The position numbers were made by a program, and so were the translations under genes. Shown piece after piece: positions 52,183 to 60,485 of a stretch of 64,000 bases of DNA. Positions within the stretch are counted from its first letter, which is position 1, and each line of letters begins with the position of its first letter. Source of the stretch: Saprospira grandis (GTDB taxonomy: Bacteria; Bacteroidota; Bacteroidia; Chitinophagales; Saprospiraceae). The stretch spans positions 2,212,501 through 2,276,500 of the forward strand of contig NZ_CP110854.1 in assembly GCF_027594745.1 (NCBI RefSeq), read 5' to 3'. The notes beneath the pieces were generated by a model. It saw only the letters and a list, made by a program, of their open reading frames with translations, was not told where the DNA came from and did not search any database.

Positions 52183-52782
52183 ATGTCTAAAGATAAAAGT
52201 AAAGAGAACGCTCCATTGCTTGAAGCGATTCGGTTGAGAGACGATAAAGTAATAAAGCAGATATATCTGGAGAACAAGAAAAAGTTTGTACCTGCAGCTT
52301 GTAAAATTTTTATGCAAAAAGAAGCGGAGGTCAGTGAGTACTATCATGAATGTTTTCTTGTTTTTGTAGATAATGTGCAGAAAGGTAAATTAACGAAGCT
52401 GACTTGTCAGCTACATACTTATTTACTGGCTATATCTAAGCGTTTGCGCAAGGAATCTTTCAGGAATCAGCAAAGAGACAAGTTGTCTACTCAGGATACC
52501 GAATTTTGGTTAAATGTAGATGGGGAGTCTAGTTCTGTTGATACCTCTATTTTGGAACATTACGAAGATGAGCATCGTAAAAAGATAGTAAGGAGTTTAC
52601 TAAGTCGCATTAGTCCTTCTTGCCAAAAGTTGCTCAATCTTATTTTTTATAAAAATTATAGCTTAGCTGAGATTGTCGAGCAAATGCAATACTCTGACGA
52701 TCGAGTTGTACGCAAGCGAAAATCGATTTGCATGAAGAAGCTCCGGGAGATTGCGCAGTCTTTTAAAGATAAGCTTCACTAA
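52183..52782 (+). CDS. ECF-type RNA polymerase sigma factor
   Basis: 199 residues. Region 2-like helices: EAIRLRDDKVIKQIYLENKKKF ... YHECFLVFVDNV, LTCQLHTYLLAISKRLRKE. Region 4-like: LLSRISPSCQKLLNLIFYKNYSLAEIVEQMQYSDDRVVRKRKSICMKKLREI with a helix-turn-helix. It would direct RNA polymerase to stress or surface genes. Its downstream partner is a single-pass membrane protein. Divergence from classic ECF is notable, and the gene's neighbourhood is A/T-rich. Confidence 0.88.
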   Translation: MSKDKSKENAPLLEAIRLRDDKVIKQIYLENKKKFVPAACKIFMQKEAEVSEYYHECFLVFVDNVQKGKLTKLTCQLHTYLLAISKRLRKESFRNQQRDKLSTQDTEFWLNVDGESSSVDTSILEHYEDEHRKKIVRSLLSRISPSCQKLLNLIFYKNYSLAEIVEQMQYSDDRVVRKRKSICMKKLREIAQSFKDKLH

Positions 52783-52795
52783 CTGCTAGCCCCCC

Positions 52796-52803
52796 TATAT
52801 TTG
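52796..52803 (+). promoter_or_regulatory. Candidate -7 box before the anti-sigma-like gene
   Basis: TATATTTG matches TAnnTTTG but lies only 23 bp before the start codon and lacks a clear -33 box. Confidence 0.3.
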
Positions 52804-52826
52804 CTAGTAGTAAAACGCCCCTAATA

Positions 52827-53603
52827 ATGATCACAGAAGAGAAAAAACTAGAGCTGATTGAAAAGCTGGTCCTCAACTATGAGATGACGACAGAAGATCG
52901 CCAAACCGCTGAGCAGTTAGCGGAGACCATGCCCAAGGAGGAGTATGAAGATTATGAGATGCTCTTTAAGGGCTTGGATGGTTTGGCTGCAGACAGCTTA
53001 TTGGCCGATATGAAAAGCTGGGATGCTGAAGAGGAGTTGGCAGAAGAAAAACCGGCCGCCAAGGTCTTTTTCTTGCCTAACTTTAAGTTTTGGCAACTGG
53101 CCGCTTCTGTACTTTTGTTGTTTGGCCTGAGCTATAGCCTTTATCAGCTGCTGCCCCAAGAAGATCGCTATTTTGCTAGCTTGCCAGCCGCTCCTTTGTA
53201 TAGCTTTACCCGAGGAGAAGCTCTAGAGGCTAGCCAAGCATTGATTGCCCAGAAATACCGAGATAAAGATTATGCGGCTATTGTAGAGCTAATGGCTCAG
53301 TTGTCTTTGGCTGAACTACAAGCTAAGGATCTTAAAATGCAGTTGGCCTTTGGGTTTAGTAGTATCAAAACAGGTAAAGAACTGGAGAAGGCTGAGGCTA
53401 TGCTCTTGGCTTTTCCTCAAGAAGAGGATAAAATGCGCCTAATGCAGCTCAAGGACTTTCAGCTCCTTTTGATTAGTTATCAATTAGGAAAGGAAGAGCG
53501 CATGCAGGCGCTTGCTGCGCAAATCTTAAAACAGCCTCGACATGAGTGCTATGCGGAAGTACAAGCCTTCTATGAGGAAAAAGGCCTTGCCTTACCTCAA
53601 TAA
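52827..53603 (+). CDS. Single-pass membrane protein, putative anti-sigma partner
   Basis: 258 residues. Residues 1-85 are acidic and cytoplasmic (ITEEKKLELIEKLVLNYEM); a membrane helix at about 90-108 (FWQLAASVLLLFGLSYSLYQLL); the rest is helical and repeat-like (EKAEAMLLAFPQEEDKM). No HxxxCxxC zinc anti-sigma motif is present. Position 44 bp after an ECF gene and topology (cytoplasmic N-terminus, one helix, outer domain) fit an anti-sigma role; this is inference. An exact TATATTTG box (52796-52803) lies between the two genes. Confidence 0.7.
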   Translation: MITEEKKLELIEKLVLNYEMTTEDRQTAEQLAETMPKEEYEDYEMLFKGLDGLAADSLLADMKSWDAEEELAEEKPAAKVFFLPNFKFWQLAASVLLLFGLSYSLYQLLPQEDRYFASLPAAPLYSFTRGEALEASQALIAQKYRDKDYAAIVELMAQLSLAELQAKDLKMQLAFGFSSIKTGKELEKAEAMLLAFPQEEDKMRLMQLKDFQLLLISYQLGKEERMQALAAQILKQPRHECYAEVQAFYEEKGLALPQ

Positions 53604-53631
53604 TTAGTGATAGTTAAGATAGAATTCTACT

Positions 53632-53664
53632 GGCCAGTCCTACCTTAGGGCTGGCCTTTTTGTT
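53632..53664 (+). terminator. Terminator after the sigma/anti-sigma-like pair
   Basis: GGCCAGTCCTA-CCT-TAGGGCTGGCC stem (one G-T pair) and a T run. Confidence 0.88.
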
Positions 53665-53725
53665 TGCAGAATGCAAAGCGCTGGAGATTATAGAAAGGGC
53701 CTCGATGCCCCAAAAATATAAAGCA

Positions 53726-53733
53726 TAAGTTTG
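53726..53733 (+). promoter_or_regulatory. Candidate -7 box for the ABC ATPase gene
   Basis: TAAGTTTG matches TAnnTTTG, 50 bp before the start codon; no -33 box evident. Confidence 0.4.
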
Positions 53734-53783
53734 TTTAACTTGGCAAACTGCCGTAAGTTGATGGACTAAATCCGTATCATATT

Positions 53784-55496
53784 ATGGCCGTTTTGTTAGC
53801 GTATAAGGGCTTGACAATAGACTTTAAACAGGGCGATATGCCTGCTGTTCGAGCCGTGGACCAGCTGAGCTTTCAGCTGCGTTCTGGAGAGTTGTTGGGC
53901 ATTGTCGGAGAATCAGGCTCTGGCAAATCAGTGAGCTGTTTGGCCGCACTAAGGCTGCTGGCCAGGCCAGCAGCACAGTATGTAGCCGGACAAATTATTT
54001 ATCGAAAAGGAGAGGAAGAGCTAGACCTTCTACAACTGAAAGATGCCGAAATGCGGAAGATCCGAGGCAAGGAAATCGCCATGATTTTTCAGGAGCCCAT
54101 GAGCTCTTTAAATCCCGTTATTTCTTGTGGCGAACAATTGATAGAAGCTATTCCCAAAGAAGAAAAAAAGGAGGCCAAGGCCGCCAAAGCTCGAGCCTTG
54201 GCCCTATTGGAAAAAGTACGTTTGGATGATAGTGAACGCATTTTTGCAGCTTATCCACATCAATTATCTGGGGGCCAAAAACAACGCCTAATGATTGCTA
54301 TGGCCTTGGCCGGCCGCCCTAAAATTCTAATTGCCGATGAACCCACAACAGCCCTAGATGTCTCGGTCCAAAAGTCTATCTTGGCCCTGATTAAGCAGTT
54401 GCAAAAGGAGCTAGATATGGCCGTTATTTTTGTTACGCACGATTTGGCCGTTCTAGCCGAAATTGCCGACCGAGTTCTGGTGATGTATCAGGCTAAACGA
54501 ATGGAGGAAGGACCTATCTCAGAGATTTATGAATCTCCCAAATCACCTTATACAAGAAGCCTGCTGGCCTGCCACCCCCCCCTAGATAGTTGGCTCAGCC
54601 GCCTACCTACTGTGGCCGATTTTATGGGAGCCCCCCCCAAATATAGCTCAGCCAAAGCCGCCCGAAAAGCGCTCGCTAAGCCAGCCCCTACTTATCAAGT
54701 ACCTAGCGTTCAGCCGCTTTTAGAGGTGGAAAACCTAAGGACCTATTTCCCTAAGCAACGAACTTTCTTTGGCCGTACCAAAAGCTACCTTAAAGCCGTT
54801 GATGGGGTGTCCTTTTCTTTATATCCCGGCGAGGTCCTGGGCTTGGTCGGGGAGTCGGGCTCTGGAAAAACTACCCTGGGCCGCAGTTTGCTGCGCCTAC
54901 AAGATTGTCAAGCCGATAAGCTTTGCTTTGATGGGCAAGATCTCCGAACACTATCGCCTAAAAAGTTGCGTCAGCTGCGCCCACAAATGCAAATCATTTT
55001 TCAAGATCCCCTAGCCGCACTCAATCCCAGACAAAAAATTGGAGTAGCTATTGAAGAACCTATGCGTATGCACGGCATTTTGTCCTCTAAACGAGAACGT
55101 CGAAAACGCGTGGAGGAACTGCTGGAACAAGTCGGACTTTCTGCCGATCAATATAATCGCTACCCCCATGAGTTTTCTGGTGGACAACGCCAACGAATCT
55201 GTATCGCTCGGGCTTTGGCCCTGCAACCCCGCCTGATTGTTTGCGATGAGTCGGTGTCTGCCCTAGATGTCTCGGTGCAGGCACAGGTCCTCAATTTATT
55301 GCTGGACCTAAAAGAACAGTACCAATTGAGCTATATCTTTATCTCTCATGACCTCTCTGTGGTCAAGTTTATGGCCGACCGCCTGCTCGTTATGCAAAAC
55401 GGAAAAATTGTAGAATCAGGCAGTAGTCGACAAATTTATGAAAACCCCCAAGAAGCTTATACCCAAGAACTCATTGCGGCCATCCCCAAAGGCTAG
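53784..55496 (+). CDS. Two-domain peptide-type ABC transporter ATPase (DppD-DppF fusion type)
   Basis: 570 residues with two complete ATPase domains. First: GIVGESGSGKSVSCLAAL (Walker A, about residue 38), HQLSGGQKQRLMIAMALAGRPKILIADEPTTALDV. Second: GLVGESGSGKTTLGRSLLRL (about 355), HEFSGGQRQRICIARALALQPRLIVCDESVSALDV. The sequence between and after has the SPYTRSLLAC and ENPQEAYTQELIAAIP segments of oligopeptide/dipeptide/nickel importer ATPases. No permease or binding-protein gene is adjacent, so its membrane partner is elsewhere. The following gene starts 14 bp after the stop. Confidence 0.95.
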   Translation: MAVLLAYKGLTIDFKQGDMPAVRAVDQLSFQLRSGELLGIVGESGSGKSVSCLAALRLLARPAAQYVAGQIIYRKGEEELDLLQLKDAEMRKIRGKEIAMIFQEPMSSLNPVISCGEQLIEAIPKEEKKEAKAAKARALALLEKVRLDDSERIFAAYPHQLSGGQKQRLMIAMALAGRPKILIADEPTTALDVSVQKSILALIKQLQKELDMAVIFVTHDLAVLAEIADRVLVMYQAKRMEEGPISEIYESPKSPYTRSLLACHPPLDSWLSRLPTVADFMGAPPKYSSAKAARKALAKPAPTYQVPSVQPLLEVENLRTYFPKQRTFFGRTKSYLKAVDGVSFSLYPGEVLGLVGESGSGKTTLGRSLLRLQDCQADKLCFDGQDLRTLSPKKLRQLRPQMQIIFQDPLAALNPRQKIGVAIEEPMRMHGILSSKRERRKRVEELLEQVGLSADQYNRYPHEFSGGQRQRICIARALALQPRLIVCDESVSALDVSVQAQVLNLLLDLKEQYQLSYIFISHDLSVVKFMADRLLVMQNGKIVESGSSRQIYENPQEAYTQELIAAIPKG

Positions 55497-55510
55497 CTAA
55501 ACCCTTTTCA

Positions 55511-56692
55511 ATGATAAAATTAATCGAGCAATCGCCTTCCCCCCCTAAGGCAATTAAGTCCAAATTACACGCCTGGGCCTATTGCTTAACCGATGACAAA
55601 AATTGGCAACTCAGTCAGGAGTTTGTAGATGCATCCTCTGGACTGACTGTACTTCTGTTGCAGGCTCGAAGGCGATACCGCCTCAATGAAAAAGGAGAGG
55701 GCTATAGCCTACCCAATAAGGTCTTTTTGCTAGACCAAAAGTCTACTCGCTTATTAGCACCCAAGGATTGGCGCCCCCGCTTTGAGTATAAACGCAAAGA
55801 ATGGCAAGACCCTAAAGGCATTTTCCTTTTGCAAGTAGAAAGAATCTGGTCCGAAACCGGCGACTATTATGAGGAAAAACTCTTTAAAACCGAAAATATG
55901 CAGTTGCTCATGCAACGCCAACGCCTCGCTTTTGAAGAAAAAGAAGCCGAAAGCCTCTTGCTCAAACAACTCCGAAAAGAACGAAGCCTAAAAAATAAAT
56001 CCCAAAGCCTTAGTTTGACCGAACTGAGCCAGCTGCAGGCCCAAAAAATGAAAGAAAGTCCATGCTTGCTCTTACTTAGCTATGTCGATGAGGAAAATAA
56101 AATCTTCCGACTTTGGTCAAAATATACCGCCCTAGAGTTAGAAGATGAAGATGGCCAACTCTGCCAAAAATTTGACAGCCTAGAGGATTTTTGGTGGTTC
56201 TGGAATGCCGCCGGCCTCTTTTTTCTCTATTATCGCCCCTGCCATCATTGCCTAGACCATATCGAACGACCACTCTTCCTCTGCCAATGGATTGTCCAAT
56301 TAGGTAACCAATTGCGCCAAAGCCAAAACCTAAATAGTAGCGACTATTTCCTGCTCCAACAATGGGAAAATCTTTGCTTCGACCCCAGCCTTTCAAGCAG
56401 CTGCTTCAAGCAGTTTTGCCCAATTTGCCAACAAGCCCTGCCCTATAATCCCCGCTACCCCAAAAGGATCTGCAAAAACTGCCAAGCCAAAGCCCAAAAT
56501 GAAGCCGGCCAAAGCCTCCGCTTCTACAATCAAGGCCTAAATAAAGGCTTGGTCCTCGAAACCCTCGGCCCAAAAGGCGAAGTCCTCAAAAAAGACCAAG
56601 GCCGTAGCCAATATTATTGCTATATCAATAAACAACTTTGCCTCATCCATGAAGGCCGCTTCGGAGGCATCCTCCTGCGTTTAGTCGATTGA
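55511..56692 (+). CDS. Hypothetical protein with zinc-ribbon-like cysteine pairs
   Basis: 393 residues, no leader. Many Gln/Leu/Lys helices. Cysteine pairs CHHC at about residue 240, and CPIC ... CKNC at about 305-326 look like zinc ribbons. No family recognised. The ABC gene precedes by 14 bp, so it may be co-transcribed. The 3' end is rich in GGC/AAA codon pairs typical of this genome. Confidence 0.65.
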   Translation: MIKLIEQSPSPPKAIKSKLHAWAYCLTDDKNWQLSQEFVDASSGLTVLLLQARRRYRLNEKGEGYSLPNKVFLLDQKSTRLLAPKDWRPRFEYKRKEWQDPKGIFLLQVERIWSETGDYYEEKLFKTENMQLLMQRQRLAFEEKEAESLLLKQLRKERSLKNKSQSLSLTELSQLQAQKMKESPCLLLLSYVDEENKIFRLWSKYTALELEDEDGQLCQKFDSLEDFWWFWNAAGLFFLYYRPCHHCLDHIERPLFLCQWIVQLGNQLRQSQNLNSSDYFLLQQWENLCFDPSLSSSCFKQFCPICQQALPYNPRYPKRICKNCQAKAQNEAGQSLRFYNQGLNKGLVLETLGPKGEVLKKDQGRSQYYCYINKQLCLIHEGRFGGILLRLVD

Positions 56693-56707
56693 TTTTTTGC
56701 TGTTTTT

Positions 56708-56839
56708 GGGGCCCGCGGCCAGCTAGGCTTCGCCTAGGTCGGCCGCCGCTATGCTGCGGGGCTCGCAAGCCTGCTCGGCCCTGCGCGGGCTTCGCCCGCT
56801 GGGTCTGGCCTGCGGCCACCCACTCCGCAGCGCTGGGCC
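56708..56839 (+). repeat. Dispersed GC-rich element, copy 16
   Basis: GGGGCCCGCGGCC ... GGCCGCCGCTATGCTGCGG, spine GCTCGCAAGCCTGC / TCGGCCCTGC, arm GCGGGC-TTC-GCCCGC, TGGGTCTG, GGCC-TGC-GGCC arm, GCGCTGGGCC. 16 bp after the stop; no other terminator. 56840-56998 is A/T-rich upstream DNA. Confidence 0.92.
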
Positions 56840-56998
56840 AAATAACGCCCGGCCGAAATAGAAAACTTGAGCAAAGGGAGAAAAAAATTAGGTAGAATCA
56901 AAAAACAATTAATATATTGCCAACCGCAGTTAACTAACTGAAAATAAAAAAGTTACGTAAATTGCCTAATCGATTGAGAATTAATAAATTAGCATAAA

Positions 56999-57535
56999 TT
57001 GAAGAGCTATATCGTTTTTCTAAGAGGAATCAATGTCGGCGGCAAACGCAAATTGCCCATGAAGTCGCTCCAAAGCTGGCTAGCCGAAAGCGGAGACTAT
57101 CAAGCCGTAAAAAGCTACCTGCAAACCGGTAATGTTTTGCTCAAAACAACAGCAACCTCCCCCAAAGCATTAGAAGACCAACTAGAAAAATTGCTCCAAA
57201 GCAAAATGCAAGATGCTCCCACTGTCTTGGCCCGAACTGTAGAAGATTATATTTCTGCCATAGAAAATCGGCCATTTCAAGAGCAGGCCTTAGAAAAATC
57301 TTATCTTTGTCTTCTCAAATCTGCTGATTATCAAGGCCAGCAAAAGCCCAGCGATGAAGTAGAAAAATGGGAGTGGCGAAAAGGAATGTTATTTCTCTAT
57401 TATCCCAATGGCTACGGCCGCTCAAAACGAGCCAACAACTATTGGGAACGACAACTAAAAATGCCCTGTAGTAGCCGCAACTATAAAACTTGTCTACATT
57501 TACTCGCCTTAGCCAAAAGCACCTATGTTGATTAG
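56999..57535 (+). CDS. DUF1697 family protein starting at TTG
   Basis: 178 residues. The DUF1697 signature opens the protein: YIVFLRGINVGGKRKLPMKSL, then YLQTGNVLL and RSKRANNYWERQLKM. No ATG fits; the TTG at 56999 puts the conserved first strand at residue 3, as usual for the family. Function unknown. Its end overlaps the methylase start by 11 bp, so they are translationally coupled. Confidence 0.88.
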   Translation: MKSYIVFLRGINVGGKRKLPMKSLQSWLAESGDYQAVKSYLQTGNVLLKTTATSPKALEDQLEKLLQSKMQDAPTVLARTVEDYISAIENRPFQEQALEKSYLCLLKSADYQGQQKPSDEVEKWEWRKGMLFLYYPNGYGRSKRANNYWERQLKMPCSSRNYKTCLHLLALAKSTYVD

Positions 57536-59417
57536 CAAACAAGAGTTGAGTTCTTCCCTTGGCGTCTGTAACTCAACCATTAGCAACTGGATTAGAACCG
57601 GCTTGCTACCCGATTACCAAAAAGGCCAAGAAGGATATAGCCCCAGAACGATAGAGGATATCATGAGCCAGATACAAGCCACAAACAAACTGAAAAGTAG
57701 AGTGAACCGCAGCCATAAACATGAATTGCAAATCGTAACCGGAACCCTAAGCTATGCCGAAAGTAAGCTTTTGGTCGAATGGCTACTCCAACTCTCCGAA
57801 CGCCACCAGCTTTCGGTAGATGCACTCATGTGTTGCCTCTCTATTAAGGCCCTTGATGATGCTCAACTCATCAAAATGGATTGGGCCAATAGTCAACTCA
57901 GCTCTAACTCAGATGAGTTTACGCTCTTCCTGCAAACTTGGCTAGATGAACAACACCTACCCCAAGATTTAGACCCCCTCCAAAGAGATCTGCTCGGCCT
58001 AACTGTGCCCGAAAAAGAACCCGACTTTATGGGGGTAATCTACGAATCTATGCGCAGCCTGAGCGAAAAAGCTAAGCTGGGCGCTTTCTTTACCCCCGCC
58101 GAATTGGTCGAGGATATTGTGCTGCCCGCTACCGCTTCTGTGCTCGACCCCTGTAGCGGAACCGGAACTATTCTACTCCATGTCTTGGACCGTGCACACG
58201 CCCCCTCTCTTATCCACCTCCGAGATGTAGATAGCCTCGCTCTCCGCATCGCTAAGGTCAATTTTGCCCTCTTTTTTCAACGTATCGACGAGCTGGTCCA
58301 TACCGAAGTAATGGATGTGCTAGAGGAACAACCCCAAGAACGATTCGATTATATTATTACTAATCCTCCCTGGGGCGCCAAATTGGACAAAAAACGCAAG
58401 AAGGAGTTACGCAAAACTTATCCCGAACTCAAAAGCCCAGAGTCGTTTAGTATCGCAGTTTTCAATGCCTTAGGCAAACTCAAAAGAGGCAGCCAAGCCG
58501 GTAGCCGCCAAAATAGCCGCCTGATTTTTATCCTGCCCGAGTCTCTACTCTATGTAGATGCCCACAAAGGTATTCGAGAAATTCTCTTTGAACGCCAATA
58601 CAAAATTGCTATCCGCTTTTTTGGAAAAGCCTTTAAAGGGGTGATGTCTAGCGTGATTCGCCTAGAACTCCAAAGAGGAAAACGCCAACTCCAACTCGAA
58701 AGAGAGGGCCAGTCTATGGAAATCCCCTTTGAGCTATTGGCCCAAAATTATTTCCGCCCCCCAGCCCTAGAAACTAAGGCCGAACTCCAAATTCTTCAAA
58801 AGATTCTGGACCGCCCTTCTTTTACCCTGGCCCAAGGCGATAGCACTTTTGGCCTCGGTATTGTTACCGGAAATAATAAGGCCCACCTCAAAAATGAACC
58901 GGCCCCAGGCCTAGAACCTATTTATACAGGCAAAGAGTTACAACCCTTCGCCTTTGATGCCCCCCGCAAGTTCATCCGATTTGAACCCGCAAAACTACAG
59001 CAGGTAGCCCCTCTGCAGCTCTATCGCCAACCCAAAATTTGCTACCGCTTTATCTCTAAAGAATTAAAGGTGGTGGCCGATTTTAAAGGCAGTTTGCTGC
59101 TCAATAGTATCAATTTTATTGTGCCCGACCGCCGGCTGTCTATTAAGGCCCTTTGCGCCTTTCTCAACTCGCCTGTGGCTAGCTTTCTCTATCAACGACT
59201 CTTTAATTCAATTAAGGTTTTGCGTCGCCAAATTGAGCATTTTCCAATCCCGCAAGCCTTTAAGGAGTATAGCCCAGCCCTAGAAAATCTGCACGATTGG
59301 CAGGTGGAAGGCCATGAAGGCCGCTGGGAACTACATGTACTCACCGCCAAAATGTACGGCCTAGACGATCTAGAAACAGAGGTCCTCTGGAAAACTATGG
59401 GCGGAGAAGATCTTTAA
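57525..59417 (+). CDS. N6-adenine DNA methyltransferase with N-terminal helix-turn-helix and TaqI-like specificity region
   Basis: 630 residues. Residues about 5-30 look like a MerR/Xis-type helix-turn-helix (LSSSLGVCNSTISNWIRTGLL). Methylase motifs: GAFFTP (about 186), VLDPCSGTG (206, AdoMet), TNPPW (279, catalytic), as in gamma-type N6-adenine enzymes. The C-terminal third (KNEPAPGLEPIYTGKELQPF, then LLNSINFIVPD, LCAFLNSPVASFLYQ) matches the TaqI-type target-recognition domain. No nuclease gene is adjacent, so it could be an orphan methylase or a solitary member of a restriction set. Coupled to DUF1697. Confidence 0.85.
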   Translation: MLISKQELSSSLGVCNSTISNWIRTGLLPDYQKGQEGYSPRTIEDIMSQIQATNKLKSRVNRSHKHELQIVTGTLSYAESKLLVEWLLQLSERHQLSVDALMCCLSIKALDDAQLIKMDWANSQLSSNSDEFTLFLQTWLDEQHLPQDLDPLQRDLLGLTVPEKEPDFMGVIYESMRSLSEKAKLGAFFTPAELVEDIVLPATASVLDPCSGTGTILLHVLDRAHAPSLIHLRDVDSLALRIAKVNFALFFQRIDELVHTEVMDVLEEQPQERFDYIITNPPWGAKLDKKRKKELRKTYPELKSPESFSIAVFNALGKLKRGSQAGSRQNSRLIFILPESLLYVDAHKGIREILFERQYKIAIRFFGKAFKGVMSSVIRLELQRGKRQLQLEREGQSMEIPFELLAQNYFRPPALETKAELQILQKILDRPSFTLAQGDSTFGLGIVTGNNKAHLKNEPAPGLEPIYTGKELQPFAFDAPRKFIRFEPAKLQQVAPLQLYRQPKICYRFISKELKVVADFKGSLLLNSINFIVPDRRLSIKALCAFLNSPVASFLYQRLFNSIKVLRRQIEHFPIPQAFKEYSPALENLHDWQVEGHEGRWELHVLTAKMYGLDDLETEVLWKTMGGEDL

Positions 59418-59425
59418 GCTTTTTT

Positions 59426-59574
59426 GGGGCTGCCCCGCCTTTTAGGCGGGTCGGGCTGTGTCGCAGCTCGCAGGTCTGCTCGGCCCTGCAGCGGCTGCGC
59501 CGCTTTGGTCTGCCGCCTTCGGCGGCCCTGCTGTCCATCCCTCAGCCTGCGGCGGCTTCGCCGCCTGTAGGACC
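59426..59574 (+). repeat. Dispersed GC-rich element, copy 17
   Basis: GGGGCTGCCC-CGCCTTTTAGGCGGGTCGGGCTGTGTCGC, spine GCTCGCAGGTCTGC / TCGGCCCTGC, arm AGCGGC-TGC-GCCGCT, TTGGTCTG, CCGCC-TTC-GGCGG arm, CCCTCAGCC, GGCGGC-TTC-GCCGCC arm. 9 bp after the methylase stop. Confidence 0.93.
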
Positions 59575-59576
59575 TA

Positions 59577-59611
59577 AAAAAGGGCCTCGCTACATCTAGC
59601 GAGGCCCTTTT
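59577..59611. terminator. Terminator between methylase unit and DUF4290 gene
   Basis: AAAAGGGCCTCGCTA-CATC-TAGCGAGGCCCTTTT works in both directions; on the minus strand it follows the DUF4290 stop. Confidence 0.88.
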
Positions 59612-59619
59612 GCTTTGCC

Positions 59620-60249
59620 CTAGCGGCGGTTGTTATACTGCCGCTTGTTTTGGTATTTATTGTTCTTCTTATAATAATTGTTGCGTCGATATTTAGGCTT
59701 GAGAAAGTCTAAGTAGACCTTGGGCGAAATGCTTAGCTCTCCTTTGCTCAAACGATGCAGCTCATCGGCAATGAGCTCATTGGTGGCATGCCCCTGATTA
59801 AATTTATTATAGGCCTGCTTCATAAAGGCAGCAATAATACGGGTAAAGTCTGCTTTCTTATCCTCATCCTCCATAGCAATCGCTTTCTCAATCATCTGCG
59901 GAATGCCACGGCCGTATTGGCGATAGCGGAGATTGTTTTCGGGGTAGGGGATAGCATCGGGCTTGATCTTTTCCTTTTTGCGAGGGACCTCCTCGGGAAT
60001 ATCAACCTCTAGCTCATAATTGCAAATTTGCAAAATATGCGACCAAATTTTGATGCGGTAATCTTCGGTGCTTCTTTGTGGGTCGGGATACATATTGATA
60101 ATCAACTTGACAATATGTTCTATAGCGGCCTGTCGTTCTTCTGCATCTTCAATGGCTTTGGCATGAAGAATCATGGCTTGCATATTTCGGCCAAACTCAC
60201 GCACGAGAATGGGCTCTTTTTCAGTATGATAAGTAGGTGGATGTTGCAT
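59620..60249 (-). CDS. DUF4290 family protein
   Basis: 209 residues from the ATG at 60249 (MQHPPTYHTEKEP), where the family starts; a longer frame upstream runs through repeat DNA. The conserved segment PILVREFGRNMQAM, then IINMYPDPQRSTEDYRIKIWSHI, is the DUF4290 core. The C-terminus is a basic Asn/Tyr/Lys-rich tail (YRRNNYYKKNNKYQNKRQYNN). Bacteroidota-restricted; function unknown. Confidence 0.88.
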   Translation of the reverse strand: MQHPPTYHTEKEPILVREFGRNMQAMILHAKAIEDAEERQAAIEHIVKLIINMYPDPQRSTEDYRIKIWSHILQICNYELEVDIPEEVPRKKEKIKPDAIPYPENNLRYRQYGRGIPQMIEKAIAMEDEDKKADFTRIIAAFMKQAYNKFNQGHATNELIADELHRLSKGELSISPKVYLDFLKPKYRRNNYYKKNNKYQNKRQYNNRR

Positions 60250-60308
60250 AAATAGTGTTCTGTGTACAAAGGAATGCAAGGGGCCAAATTGGTCCTTTGC
60301 GGTAGTAT

Positions 60309-60474
60309 GGGGCGGCGAAGCCGCCACGGCCGTTAGGCCGAACGGACTAGCGATCTGTAGCAGGGCCGCCGCAGGCGGCAGACCTAGGCGCCAAAGGCGC
60401 CGCAGGGCCGAGCAGACTTGCGAGCTGCGAAAGGTAGCGCCCGCAGCCCCAAAAAAAGGGCTGCGGGAGGCCCC
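60309..60474 (-). repeat. Dispersed GC-rich element, copy 18
   Basis: On the minus strand: GGGGCCTCCCGCAGCCC-TTTTTTT-GGGGCTGCGGG arm, GCGCTACCTTTC, spine GCTCGCAAGTCTGC / TCGGCCCTGC, GGCGCC-TTT-GGCGCC arm, TAGGTCTG, CCGCC-TGC-GGCGG arm, ATCGCTAGTCC, GGCGGC-TTC-GCCGCC. 12 bp after the glmS stop; no other terminator. Confidence 0.9.
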
Positions 60475-60485
60475 AAAAAAGGAGA

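Noticed and set aside
57525..59417. Complete restriction-modification system
   Set aside because: Only the methylase is present; neighbours are DUF1697 and DUF4290, with no nuclease gene. The HNH enzyme 19 kb away is of a different type.
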